DNA from: Lepidodermella squamata
Lineage: Eukaryota; Gastrotricha
Direction of reading: 5' to 3'
Length of the DNA stretch: 64,000 bases
Assembly: GCA_047495785.1 (NCBI GenBank)
Contig: JBLDXI010000009.1
Location: 806,001 to 870,000, forward strand
Shown here piece by piece: positions 1 through 11,474 of the stretch. The notes below the pieces were generated by a model that did not search any database, had not been told where the DNA came from, and worked only from the letters and a program-made list of their open reading frames with translations. The position numbers were made by a program, and so were the translations under genes. How positions within the stretch are numbered: position 1 is the stretch's first letter; every line of letters begins with the position of its first letter.

Positions 1-599
1 TTTGCTTTCCACCAGGAAGGTCTTTGGTCAAGTTTGTTGATATGTTGGGAAACTGCAGATCGCATTGAATTTAGCAGCGCTTTCTAATTCGCTGATGGAA
101 TAGCGCTGAATAGCTGGCCAGATCCGGGCAGGATTGCTGCCGGAAAATTTGGGGTCAGCGAGAAATTTCGGGAAGCATTTTTAGACCGTTGCAAAGCAAA
201 AAGGGTAAAAACACCGCCAGCTGAAGCACGCTTTGCTCGCGAGTGGCTGATTTCGGGTATAATTGAAAGTAAAGTAGGTTTTAGAAAGAAAATATAATAA
301 GGAAAAAAAGCCGACGGGTCTCGTGGCAGACCCCGTATAGATGTTTGCAATGAAACCAAAACTTCCGAATTCCGAAAAATCTGTTGACTGGACTTGTACC
401 GAAACAAGAGACCATGGCAGTAGATCGAGTTGAATGGCAAAAAATAGTTGAGTCTCTGAAAGATTTGGAATTTTATAACAAAAGTAAAACATTTCATTAT
501 CTTCGCCTCTATTATGGAATTATAAGACAGGAGACGACGTCGCCGAAGTCTCCCCGCAGTCTACTTTTTGTTTCGTAGAGCGGTAATTTCCAATCAATC
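1..599. other. left-edge intergenic DNA, nothing supported
   Basis: Reading frames here are short and of low complexity on both strands. I see no recognisable domain, no convincing splice pattern and no RNA gene. The stretch may hold the end of a gene lying to the left of the window, but nothing in the sequence supports that. Confidence 0.5.
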
Positions 600-1420
600 T
601 AATTCAATCAATGCTCGGCAATTTCGATGAACTCCGATACAATCGGGATTCGTATGGCTGCGACAACCTGCCAGCTTGCGATGGCCGCCTTTCTCGCGTG
701 GAAAGCGCCTTCTTCGAACTACTGGTCGCCGTCGCCAAAGCCATCGAGTTCCTCCTGGCGAGGAAATTGCGCTGAATAGGCGGCTTGAATGCGAGGTCAA
801 TCAAGAACGTGGTGCCAGGGTTGCGCTCAGCGATCGCTACAGATTACACTCGACAGCTTCCGAGAATTCGTGTTTGGTGTTTGGCATAGAGAACTCTATG
901 GTGTTTGGTGACATCGCCGCCATGAAAAATGACATCAACAAGTTTAAGCCACATGCCGAGATCGACTGCATGCGCTTCTACGCGGACACTGCGACGCTGA
1001 CACGGCAATACCAAGAGCAGGTGGAGCCACTGCTACACGGAAAGCTATGCCGTCGCTCATTCGGTGTCCAAAAGGTCGAGAAAGCATCTGCGATGACTCA
1101 GCCTTCCGAATCTCCCAAGCAGGACGGTCGTCGAGTTTCAGAAAACGGCCAAACGGGCTGTACCGGACTGCCCGTCGATTCCAGCCCGCCACAGCCTCGA
1201 CTACGGCACTCTCACGAGGCCAGCCGCTTTATTTTTTATTTATTTATTTGTCTCTTTTTTTCATCGAGCGCTTTAACGCTTTCCTCCTCAATGGCCGCTT
1301 CGAGCCCGACAGCCGTAGGTCTTATAGCCTTTTCTCCGAACTCGGCGACTTGGTGATCGACTGCTCAGTCAGCTTAGCCCAGTCCATCTACGCGATCGAA
1401 GTTGAGAGGTGCTCTGACAG
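600..1420 (+). other. GC-rich degenerate coding-like region, unrecognised
   Basis: This block is much richer in G+C than its flanks and has several coding-looking but mutually out-of-frame stretches on the plus strand. One starts at the ATG near 611 and runs about 54 codons. Another lies at about 840-1230, with a charged helical segment around 925-1050. A third lies near 1290-1420. They look like remnants of one longer reading frame broken by indels, but I do not recognise the protein. The retrotransposon remnant at about 2.1-2.5 kb on the same strand suggests that this could be more of the same or a related element. That link is inference only. Confidence 0.3.
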
Positions 1421-2119
1421 TGTTTTTTTTAAGCAGTTTAACAGTTTAAATTTTAAACACCAAACGAGAAATTTTTAAACACCAAAAAGGGCGAAATTTG
1501 GCCGAAATAGCAAGAAAATCGGTCTTCACCCCCCAAAATTACACTCCAAAACCGCAAATTTAAACACCGAATCAATCCTTAAAAAACACGCTGGCTCTGA
1601 GCACACCGATCATGCCCGGATAACCGCAACCATTGAGTTTTGGTTAGATCAGACTTCGCATAAATAAAGCTAAACTGTCTTTCAGAGCTGATTGTTCCTC
1701 TTTCCACTCAGCCCAGGTGATAGCCGAACAACTCAAATCGACCCCTCAAAGACCCCTGTCGCTTGCTCCAAGCCTCTCCGCACCAAGATTGCCTCGGCTT
1801 CCGACGGGGGTGAAGACGCTCACTCAGCGTCCGCCTGGCTTCACTCTTCGGCCGGTCGATACCCCGAACTCGCCCTCGCAAGACCTCCTCCGGCTCGCAA
1901 GATCCCACCGCTTAGTTCACCCTGGGCATTGCGACAAATAATCTGTTCAATTTCAAACTAGCATCGAACGACATGGCTATCAGATGGCGTGTATTGTCGG
2001 GAGAACCACCTACTGAAACTGCTACCTCTGCCAGCCGCGGTACTACACATCAAACTCGGACAGGTTCTAGCGGTGGAAAAGTGTCAGCAAGGGGGATCCA
2101 CCGACCACAACTGCGACAG

Positions 2120-2516
2120 CGCCCTCAAAAGAAGGTATGCTCGTTGCGCGACTGTCTCTCGACCTGCTACGCTGCCGGCCCCGATATCCTTTCCTTCAAC
2201 ATCAGAGACAACATCAGCAAGCCTCGCCACGCGTGTTCAGCAAAGGCGTCTTCCTGTTAAACTGGAAAGATGCACTAATTTGCCCGATTTTCAAAAAGGG
2301 CTCCAAGTCGGACGTTGAGAATAATCGAACACAATCTGCCTGTGTGTTGCAAAACTTTTCAGGTTGTGCGAGAAGCGCCTTCGTAATTGGCTCGCTTTCT
2401 TCCCTCCTCTCAGAGCGGAGAAATTCGGATTCGTGCCACACAGCTTTCGCATTCGCTCTCGAACGGTTGAAGCGCCGCGTTCGACACCGTCTCGCACCGG
2501 AAATAGCAGGGAAATA
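2120..2516 (+). mobile_element. degenerate non-LTR retrotransposon, reverse transcriptase fragment
   Basis: Plus-strand translation shows a reverse-transcriptase core motif of LINE-type elements: WKDALICPIFKKGSKSDVE at about 2261-2319, the region where non-LTR elements carry a W-K-x-A-x-I-x-P-I-x-K-K-G pattern. After a frame change near 2360 the reading continues as CEKRLRNWLAFF and EKFGFVPHSFR. This matches the next RT block, where the usual phrase is K-F-G-F plus a short variable stretch. Upstream, in a third frame, about 2180-2260 resembles the segment before motif 1. At least two frameshifts and in-frame stops make it inactive. It has no neighbouring endonuclease or poly(A) tail that I can identify, so the family (jockey, CR1, RTE or other) is not assigned. 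Confidence 0.75.
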
Positions 2517-2520
2517 GCTG

Positions 2521-3643
2521 CGGCTGAATTTTATTACAAAACCGAGTAATAAAATAATGTTAATATACAGTCTTGTGATAAATTGATAAAACGTTAAAAT
2601 TGAAAACAAACAATTCAAATTTTGGCGCGGGCTCATCAAAAAACCGTTCCTTGGCTGACCGAGAGCGCCGCCGCAGCTCAGTGAGGGGTTTAAGATGGGA
2701 GCCTCGGAAAGGTAAACAGTCTACACCGTTGCCGCAGTTGGCTAGCCATATTACACGCACAGGGCAAATAGCCTATTACTGAATATTGCGCACTCCGATA
2801 TTATGTTTGGTTATTTGCGTGAATCGAATGATTACACTATAACATGCCATGCTGCGTTTTTTTACGTTTATGGTATATTGATAAGTTAAGGAGTTACATG
2901 TTCTCTATTTTATAATTTTCTTATTAGCTAACTGATCATTTTTGTTATAAACTGGCCCTTTGGCTGCTTTTGCCGCCGTTGTTAAATATCTCGTCACCAT
3001 GCGCTTCCCCCATAGAAATCGACGTCCCTTTCAGAAATGGTAAAACTTTTCACATGCTTGAGAAATAGGAATCAATACTCCAGCTCGTAGTTTTACCAGG
3101 GATAAGCCGCCCTCAAAGATGCAGGTCGGGAACAGTTAGCACGCTATTTGGTCTTTCGCTACTTTCCGGCTGATATTTCCCGTCTTAGGTAAAGTTAGAC
3201 AAGCTTTCCCTCCCTTATCCATTTTTCTTAACTAAGATGTCAGCCATCTCAGAGAAAAAAATATTTACAATATCTGGCAGATTGAGTAGGTAGGTCGTTT
3301 TGCATTGTTCCTCGGTTAATGTCGTTAGTGCTCGCAAGCGAACGTGCGCATAGTCAATTGTTAGCTCCAGGCTGGAAACTGGAAAGAGGCTTCGTACGGT
3401 TACTGCGACCCGCGACTCGGGTTCAATGAAGCCCCTTGTCAATTTATATTTCGTCTATTTAAAGGAAACAGGCATATTGGGACCAACTTTTTAAATTATT
3501 GTTGACAAGCGTTAATAGACTGCTGAGTTTTGTAATGTTTGTATCTTGTTTTGGTCGATTTTTCTGCTATGATTTTCCTCCCAAATTTTTCTATGATCGC
3601 AATTTTAGAAAGAACCGAAAGACGGAAAGCAGAAGGAAAGGAT
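2521..3643. other. spacer upstream of PNPT1
   Basis: AT-rich non-coding DNA with only short frames. The minus-strand frame at 3215-3442 has no recognisable domain and is probably chance. Near 3601-3608 the run ending in TTTTAG looks like a 3' splice site about 36 nt before the chosen PNPT1 start. It could be the acceptor of a 5'UTR intron or of a trans-spliced leader. Confidence 0.5.
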
Positions 3644-6026
3644 ATGATTACAGTGTGCTCGCGATTTTACTCGTCTAAAAGCGCTTACGTGACTGATCTG
3701 GTCCTTGGCAATGGTCGAAAAATAAACTGCAAAACTGGCCATTTGGCAAGGTTGGCTGACGGATCATCATTGCTACAAACTGGACATACTGCTATTTTGG
3801 CCACAGCAGTCGGAAAGTCTAGTACAAATAGTTTGCTTGCGAGAGGTTTCGCCCCATTGAGTGTCGAGTACCGCCAAAGGGCTGCCGCAGCAGGTCGAAT
3901 TCCAATGAATTTCCTTCGACGTGAGATGGCTCCGTCTGAACGTGAAGTGCTCAGTGGTCGCCTGGTTGATCGGTCAATCAGGCCTCTGTTTGCTGTAAAC
4001 ATGCCGGTCGAAACGCAGGTGGTTTGCTCGTTATTGTCGATGGACTCCGAGAACGATTCGGATGTGTTAGCGGTCAATGCTGCTTCTCTGGCTCTGGCAA
4101 CCTCTGATATTCCGTGGGCGGCATCTTCGGAAGCTGTCGGTGCCGTCAGAATAGGACTGGTAGATGGAAAATATATTGCCAATCCCACCAAAAGTGAATT
4201 GCTCCTGTCTTCATTAAATCTGCTTTTGTCTGCGACGTCTACAGGTATTAGCTTGTTGCGCACCATGACTTGCGCGGAGGTTATCAAGTTGTGTTTTTAA
4301 AGGAAATATTATCATGCTGGAGGGTAGCGCAGGAGAAATCGATTACGATCACTTTATCGCAGCTCTTGAGGTGACTTTTCTTCAACTTTAGTATCTCATC
4401 ATTATCCTATATAGCCCGATGTAGTTTGGTTTAGTTGAAGCCAGTAAAATCGCAAGAAGAATATTGGAAATCGGCGTGGCAGCGGGAAAAGTTAAACGCA
4501 CAATTGGCGTATTAGCACAGCCGGATTCATCTGTTATGGATTCCATTTATTCATTGTCAGCTGTCAAATTGAGAGAAATTTTGTCAGATGCGTCGCATGA
4601 TAAATTATCCCGTGACAAGGCGATAAATTTAATGCGTGAAGAGGTTGTTGCTCAGATGCTATCAACCCAATCTACCGGATCGAATAATTTGCAAATCATG
4701 TATTCCGAGGCATTCTCGCAAACAGTGAAGAAGATTTTCCGCCGGCAAATACTTGATAAGCAGTTGCGATGCGATGGTCGAGGATTGGATGACCTGCGTC
4801 CACTGTCTTGCGAGGTTGACGTTTTTGCTCCTTTGCACGGATCTGCTATTTTTCAGCGCGGGCAATCTCAAGTGTTTGCCACAGTGACTTTCGACAGCCA
4901 AGAAGCGGCTTTTCGCCCGGATCCCGCGGCGGCATTGTTAATGGGCCTACGCGAAAAGAACTTCATGCTGCATTACGAATTTCCTGGGTTCGCAACCAGT
5001 GAGTTGAGTCGCCCTGGCGCAGTCAGTCGCCGTGAGATTGGACATGGCGCTCTAGCGGAGAGGTCTTTACGACCTGTCATACCAAGTGACTACCCCTTCA
5101 CCATCAGAATTACAGCGCAAGTTCTAGAATCAAACGGATCTACATCAATGGGCGCTGCATGTGCGGGCAGCTTGGCGTTGATGGATGCAGGTGTACCTCT
5201 GACAAGCACTCTTGGTCGCCCGGGACCCGGGCATATTGCTGGAGTAGCCATGGGTTTGATTACTGATGACGATTTGAGTAGAAACGTTGTGCTAACTGAC
5301 CAAATTGGCATCGAAGACTACATGGGCGATATGGACTTCAAGATTGCCGGCAGTCTTCGAGGTCTGACCGGGATACAAGTTGATACAAAGTTATCAACTG
5401 GTATCCCCATTGGCGTCGCTGCCGAGGCTGTGAAGCGAGGCCGATCTGCTATCGCAAGGACTATCGATGTCATGGCGAAAGCGATAGCAAAGCCTCGCAG
5501 TGAGAGAAAGCCTTGGGCCCCAGTCTCCGATCGATTCAGTGTGCCCGCTGCTCGTCGCTCCCAAATTGCCGGATTGGGTGGCTATAATTTGCGTCGTCTA
5601 TGTGCCGACACTGGAATAACACTGACACCTATTGACGATTCAACCTACGAAGTTTTCGCGCCTAACCCGCGCGCGATGTCCGAGGCGCGTGAGCGATTTT
5701 CAGCATTGTGTTCGACTGCTGAGAACGCATCGCAGGCATCTGGTGATAGCCAACTTGAATTTGGCTCCATCTGCAAAGTCAGGATTATCGAGTTGCGGGA
5801 TTTTGGCGTCATTGTCGAATTTCCAAAGACCGTTTCAGCCAACATTGGTCCCGTGCTGATTCATAACTCTCAACTTGATTCTAGGCGTATTTCGCATCCT
5901 TCTGCATTGGGACTTTCCGTGGGCCAAGAAATAAGCGTGAAATATTTTGGCCGCGACCCAGCTACAGGTGGTATACGATTGTCGCGGAAAGTTTTATTTG
6001 TAGGAGCCCCGTCTGGTAAAGTTTGA
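3644..6026 (+). CDS. PNPT1: polyribonucleotide nucleotidyltransferase 1, mitochondrial
   Basis: Phosphorolytic 3'-5' exoribonuclease and RNA polymerase of mitochondria. Three exons are inferred: 3644-4244, 4303-4370 and 4425-6026, giving about 756 residues (human about 780). The order is a short basic presequence, first RNase PH domain (to about residue 215), an all-helical linker (LMREEVV region), second RNase PH domain starting at DGRGLDD, a KH domain and a C-terminal S1 domain. The catalytic signature GIEDYMGDMDFKIAG is intact. The KH loop is GGYN, as in animal PNPases. The S1 domain ends in a PNPase-typical FGRDPATGG-RLSRK segment. Exon 2 supplies the IIMLEG strand, which confirms the splicing. 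The start at 3644 was chosen because it leaves a short presequence; an in-frame frame continues upstream to 3539 without an ATG at its end. There is a roughly eight-residue insertion (LGRPGPGH) after the GVPL loop. APC starts 347 nt downstream on the same strand. Confidence 0.96.
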
Positions 6027-6373
6027 ATTTGTTGAGTTTTGAAACGCAATATACAATTAATTAGATACATACGCTTACTTAGCTTCTTCAACTTGAGCTT
6101 CTCGAATTTTAGGGCTGTTATAAATGGTTATTTACCTGTTACCGTTTATTCACTGGATTTCATTGGGACTCGGATTACTGAAAACAACTCGAGTTTGGTG
6201 CCGTGCAATCATCGATTTTTCCATGATTCTTTCCGAACGCTTGCTATTTACAAACATTTTTGCTATTCATCACAATTTTCTCATTATGTATTTAGAATTT
6301 TTTATGCTGCATTATGAAGACGTGGAGCTGAAACGGGTGAGAAACAATTCTTTGTCGATCTAGTTGGGCCAAA

Positions 6374-9300
6374 ATGGAGCTAGCACAGGTTAGCAATTGA
6401 TGATCCTTTCTCGATTCATTTCGTTATCAATTAATTCCATAGATTGACATGATCTACTCGCTGCTGTCGATGCTTAACACCGACGACAAAGAACACATTT
6501 CGCGAACACTGCTCGGCATGTCGACGTGCCGTGACTCGTGCATCGCTATGCGCCAAGCTGGCTGCATGTCTCTTCTCGTGCAACTCATTCACGGCTGCCC
6601 GGATAATGCCGCGGGTAGGAATCTTGGAGGCAGCGCCGCTACTAGCATTGTCTCGCTGTCCGGGTCCGGCGGCAGTCGTGTCGCCCGCCAGCGCGCCGCT
6701 GCCGCGCTGCACAACCTCGTACATTGTCTGCCCGACGAAAAGTGGCGGCGGCGCGAGGCGCGTGTGCTACGCCTTCTCGAAATCGTGCGCGAATACTCAG
6801 ATTGCCAACAGCAAAGAATGGCTGCAAGTGGACAAGGGGCGCCGCCGGTCGACGCCAGCCGTGTCGGACCCGCTGTCGCTGCACTTATGAAGCTGTCGTT
6901 TGACGAGGACCATCGCCACGCCATCACGGTGTTGGGTGGATTGCAAGCAGTTTCCGAGCTGCTTGTTGTCGACCTCGAGATGTTTCCGATCGTTCCTGGT
7001 GCTCGGCCCTCTGCCCTATCGCTGAACATCCGGCGGTTCGGCTGTATGACCCTGACAAACCTTACTTTCGGCGACGTCACTAATAAGTCGTTGTTGTGCT
7101 CTATGCCGACTACCTTGAAAGCTGTTGTCGCGCTGCTTGGGTTCATTGAGAACGAAGATATCGTCCAAGCTGCCGGCTCGGTTCTACGCAATCTTTCTTG
7201 GTCGGCCGACCCACCCAGCAAACTAGCCTTAAGAGAGGCTGGCGCCGTGAAGCAGCTCGTGCGTAGTGTCATGGCAGTTAAACGCGAAGCAACACGTACC
7301 GTATGTATTCTCGTCATTGTATTATTGTATATATTGGAAGCTATTTCCGCCTTGAAAATTCCCGAATGACTTGATTTTCATCTTGAAAAGTCACAACCAT
7401 TGTCCTAAATCTATACGTTTTCTTTCTTTCAGGCTGTTTTTAGTGGGCTGTGGAACGTTTCAGCGCATCTCTCGGAGAACAAGGCGGATATTTGCCAAAC
7501 AGAAGGAGCCTTGGACTTCATCGCTTATGCGTTAACTCTACCCGGCTCAATAGGCGAGTCTGCTGGGGGAGTGCTGCGTAACATATCGAGTCACATCGCT
7601 GTCAACAACGAATACCGACAAATCTTGCGGCGGCGAGGCTGCCTCGAAGTACTCGTATCGCAGCTCAAGTCGACAAATCTTACGACGGTGAGCAACGCTT
7701 GTGGCGCGCTGTGGAACCTATCTGCCAAGTGTCCCGAAGATCAACAAGCCTTATGGGAACTGGGCGCCGTGCAAAATCTACAAGCGCTTACATCGTCTAA
7801 GCATCAAATGATCGCGACCGCCGCATCGTCAGCTATTCGTAATCTGCAGTCTTATAAGCAGCAGCAAATGGCGATGGCAGCTGGGGGTGTTGTCGACGCT
7901 CAACATTGCATCAAACAATCGCTCAATAAAACGACATCGGAAAGTGGCGATACCACTCACGCGCCGCTCGCCTCGTCTTTTCCTGGTCCTGGTCGGCAAC
8001 TACAGTCTCAACCACCGCAGATGTCCACTAACCAGCAAAATCAGATGCAACACGTTTCATCGGCGTCATTTTCGTCGCCTTTTGCCCCGGCGAATGACCC
8101 CGTTAAGGTTGGCGGGGCAACAACAGCAGCTGCGAAAGCTCAGTCTTCCCTCCTCGGCCTGCTTGGCAACAAAAACTCAATATTGTATAGCGACACGCCT
8201 AACTCAAACGTCGTGCACCTAAACTACCTTCACATGTTGGCGACGCGGGGTCAGGCTCCGCCGTCCGCGCAGCAGCAGCAGCAGCAGCAAACGCCCTTTC
8301 AGCCACAGATTGCGAAAACACCGACAGAAAACTCTTCGGTGCGTGCGTCTCCGCAGCTGCAACGCCCTCTTTCGGCAAACGTGGCTGTTCGCAACATCGT
8401 CGGTCTTTCGCCATCGCCTTTTGCTGGTAAGAGCACTGACCTAGACGCGCCGCCTGGCAGCAACGATGACGACGAAATCGAAGACGAACAGCCGACCAAC
8501 TTTGGTCAGCGTTTTCAAGACACTGAGCAGCAAACGATGGCGCCGCCCCCTAAACCCACACAGCCCCAATTCTCGCTGGGTGCATATGGTGTTAAGAGTA
8601 GCACCTCTCCCACCGGTAGTTCGAACAGCAGTCATAATAACGAAAACAAGCTAAGCGAGCAAGCATCAGCGAAAGCAATGCAAGCGCCCGGTAAGCTGCA
8701 AGTGATGCAAGTGAAGCAACCGACGCACGTTACATTCGCTGAAACGGTCGAGCAGACCCCGATGATGTTCTCTCGACGTTCCTCTGTCGACTCGCTCAAC
8801 AGTGTCGATGTGCCATCAATCCGGAGTGATGCCGTGTCCGAATACAGCCGTATTGCCAGCGGCGTCATTTCACCGACTGATCTGCCTGAATCACCGGGTG
8901 CCATCGCCGAGGAACAGCTCCAGCAGCGGCTCCACCAGCAACAAGGCCGGCCGCAGAATGCGTTTCGACTGCCTGGCCCTGTGACTTCCGTTTTCGCGAC
9001 TCCCCATCCGATTGTGAAAGCCCGACTTGGTGCTACTGTGTCGGCACCACTTGCTGCCGCGGAAGAGTCGTTTCCGGCGGTGGATTCTTACGCTGACGAG
9101 GCAGAACGGCCTGTCATCTATGCGACAGAGGACACGCCTGCTGTTTTGTCGCATGCCACCAGTCTTAGCAATCTGACTACACCAGGCTTTGAAACTCCTG
9201 GCGGAACGTTTTCGCCTGTTCGTGCAGTAAGTTCTGTTTCATTTCTTGTGTTTGATACCCTTCGGAATAACGAGTGGCCTCTTCCTGACAATGCATATTT

Positions 9301-11474
9301 ATCGACTCTCTTTCTTTCTTCTAGATTGGAACTGATCGGCCTGTATCGCCCCCGACAGCCGCAAGCATGCGGTTGTTTTTCCCAAAAGCCGTCGAGCCGG
9401 AACCCGCAGATGACGAAGTGATGCAGTATTATACTGAGGATACTCCGTGCCACCTGTCAGCCTCCAGTTCACTGAGCTCACTCAGTGTAATGTCGCACGC
9501 GAGCAGCCGCAGGTCTGCTAACACCACCCCACTCCGTCAAAAAGTCTTTGCGCTTCAATCCGGCGTCGTTGGTCCAAGCTCTGGACCATTCTCGGCACCT
9601 GGAACCGGAGGCGCGGCTTTGCACCCGCGTGTTGTGGCTGCCGCGTCGCGAAACGCGGATCCATACGTGCGCAATTCTCCTTTCATGCAGGCAGCCGCTT
9701 TCAGCCCATTCGTAGCCGCTTCGCCTCATACTCGTCCGCGACCGAATGCCGCCGTACTGCTTGAAGAGTCGGGCGAGGATAGCCACAATGCATCAGGCAT
9801 CAGCCAGGAGCAAGTGGGAACACGGGATATTTCGTTGCACGAGGACGAAGGTGAAGATGCGCCGCGAGTGTTAGCTGAAGAGGAGGATGACGACGACGTT
9901 GACCACCGCATCTTACAGCACAACCAGCACAACAGCGAAGACGAGGGCGAGCCTGGTGATGGCTTAAAAGCTGCAGAACCACACGATCTTGATGACGAGG
10001 ACGGTGATGAGTCGGAAACTGAAGACCTCATTCAGCAACTGATCGATACTGCGCTTGAGAACCCGAATACTTCAATTAACGCTGCGAACAGCAGCCACAA
10101 GGCGGAGCCGAAGCAAGCCGACCCAGTCGACGCTTTGTCTGAACAGGTCTCTGCGGTACGCATCGGCGAAGTTGGCACTGATTTGGATGACGAGCCGACT
10201 GAAAAAGAGCTCGAGATGCTCGAAGAGTGTATTAATCTCGTGCTAACGCCAGATGCCGCCCCGCCTGCGAAACCGGCGCCTCCTACGACGGGTGTTGCGA
10301 TTAAGCTGTACCCGGAAGGAACGGCTCCCGTGTCTGAACCGTTTACCTCAGCAGCAAAGACAACGGTTTCCAGTACCACGTCCCCATCAAAAGCCGCTAT
10401 GATGCCAAGTCAGAAAATGTCAAAGCGCAACTCTTTGACGGTTGTACCCGCCTCTTCGAAGATACGGTCACCTCAAAAACCTAGTGGCAGTGAAACTGGC
10501 AGCGACTCGCAGCAACACATGCACTACCTAAAAAGTAAGTCGGTGTTTTGGCATTTTGCATATTTTACACCAAAGCCAAAGTCTGGACTAGTTTGATCAT
10601 TTTGGTCATTTTAGGAGATGAAATGGACGATTTCACCCATAATAATTAACATCTACAATTTATTAGATGTCTGTTTATATTGCATTTTTTTACAGGCCAA
10701 GCCGCATCGCGTCGAAAATCTGCAGCTGTCAAGCTCAACTCGGCAGAGACTTCGCCGATCGACGCTGGTCGTTCGACGTCCCCGGCAAGTCGTGGTGGTT
10801 CGTCATCTGGAGGGGGATCGAATGCGCGGCATGTGAGTTCGAAGAAACTGCAACCGCACGCCGGGGCTGCTAGCAGCAAACGATCGCCAACGCAAACCAC
10901 GCAACCAGGATCGAAACGCACCACCTCGCAATCACGCCGCAGCCGCAGCAGAGGCGAAGACGTGATAAGCGGCGCGAGTGGGCTCGTATCACCTCCTTCG
11001 GGTTCGTGTCCAAACAGTGCCTCGAAAGTGTCGCCCTCGTCTTCATCCAACGCTTCACTTGGCTCATATAATGCAAAACCATCCGGAGCTTGCTCGAACA
11101 TTGCGTGCGGCAACTCGATGAATGCCGCACAAGGCAGCACAAAGCGATGGAATTTCTCGACTCGCCCAAATCCGCCCACATCTAATGAACTTCAAGTCGC
11201 TGGGGCTAAACCATGTTGTAAGCATCACGTTGAGCGTGAACCTGTTTCCGATGCATCCTCGCGGCCATCTTCGTCGACTAACTACGTTTGGCAGCGTCCT
11301 CTGGCCGTGCAAAGCGGGCGCAAGCCGACGAACGCTTCATCTTCGGCGACAGGGGAGAACAGCCAACCTTGTGCTACACCAGACACGGCATCTACTAGTG
11401 CTCAGGATGGCACCGACGGCACCTCAAGTGGCCAGGGAAAATCCTCACGCCGCGTGCTCATGACGACAGTGTGA
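6374..11474 (+). CDS. APC: adenomatous polyposis coli (APC) homologue, APR-1 like
   Basis: Scaffold of the beta-catenin destruction complex that also binds microtubule and polarity partners. Inferred exons: 6374-6388 (tentative, five codons), 6443-7300, 7433-9226, 9325-10534 and 10696-11474; about 1,551 residues. The armadillo array begins at MIYSLLSMLNTDDKEHISRT and continues through WNVSAHLSENKADIC and NACGALWNLSAKCPEDQQALW. Further on are one 15-residue repeat (DEQPTNFGQRF, about 8482), three 20-residue repeats (VEQTPMMFSRRSSVDSL about 8745; ATEDTPAVLSHATSLSNL about 9120; TEDTPCHLSASSSLSSLS about 9434) and a catenin-inhibitory-type motif (SGVISPTDLPESPG, about 8857-8898). Two degenerate SAMP/Axin-binding motifs end LEECINLVLTP and LIQQLIDTALENP. 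The C-terminus is LMTTV, a class I PDZ ligand like the vertebrate LVTSV. The N-terminal coiled coil of vertebrate APC is not visible. Poly-Gln (8269-8288) and acidic runs occur in the linkers. Confidence 0.96.
8269..8292 (+). repeat. CAG trinucleotide run coding poly-Gln in APC
   Basis: About seven CAG/CAA codons in a row encode a short glutamine tract between the armadillo domain and the 15-residue repeat of APC. It lies in disordered linker sequence and is likely length-polymorphic. Confidence 0.85.

Noticed and set aside
6124-6363. 79-codon plus-strand frame between PNPT1 and APC, hydrophobic, considered as an N-terminal APC exon
   Set aside because: It does not resemble the APC coiled coil, is AT-rich and hydrophobic, and ends in a stop before the proposed start. 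More likely PNPT1 3'UTR.
9118-9453. Long antisense frames within APC
   Set aside because: Shadow frames of a GC-rich coding exon; the sense frame has clear APC motifs.
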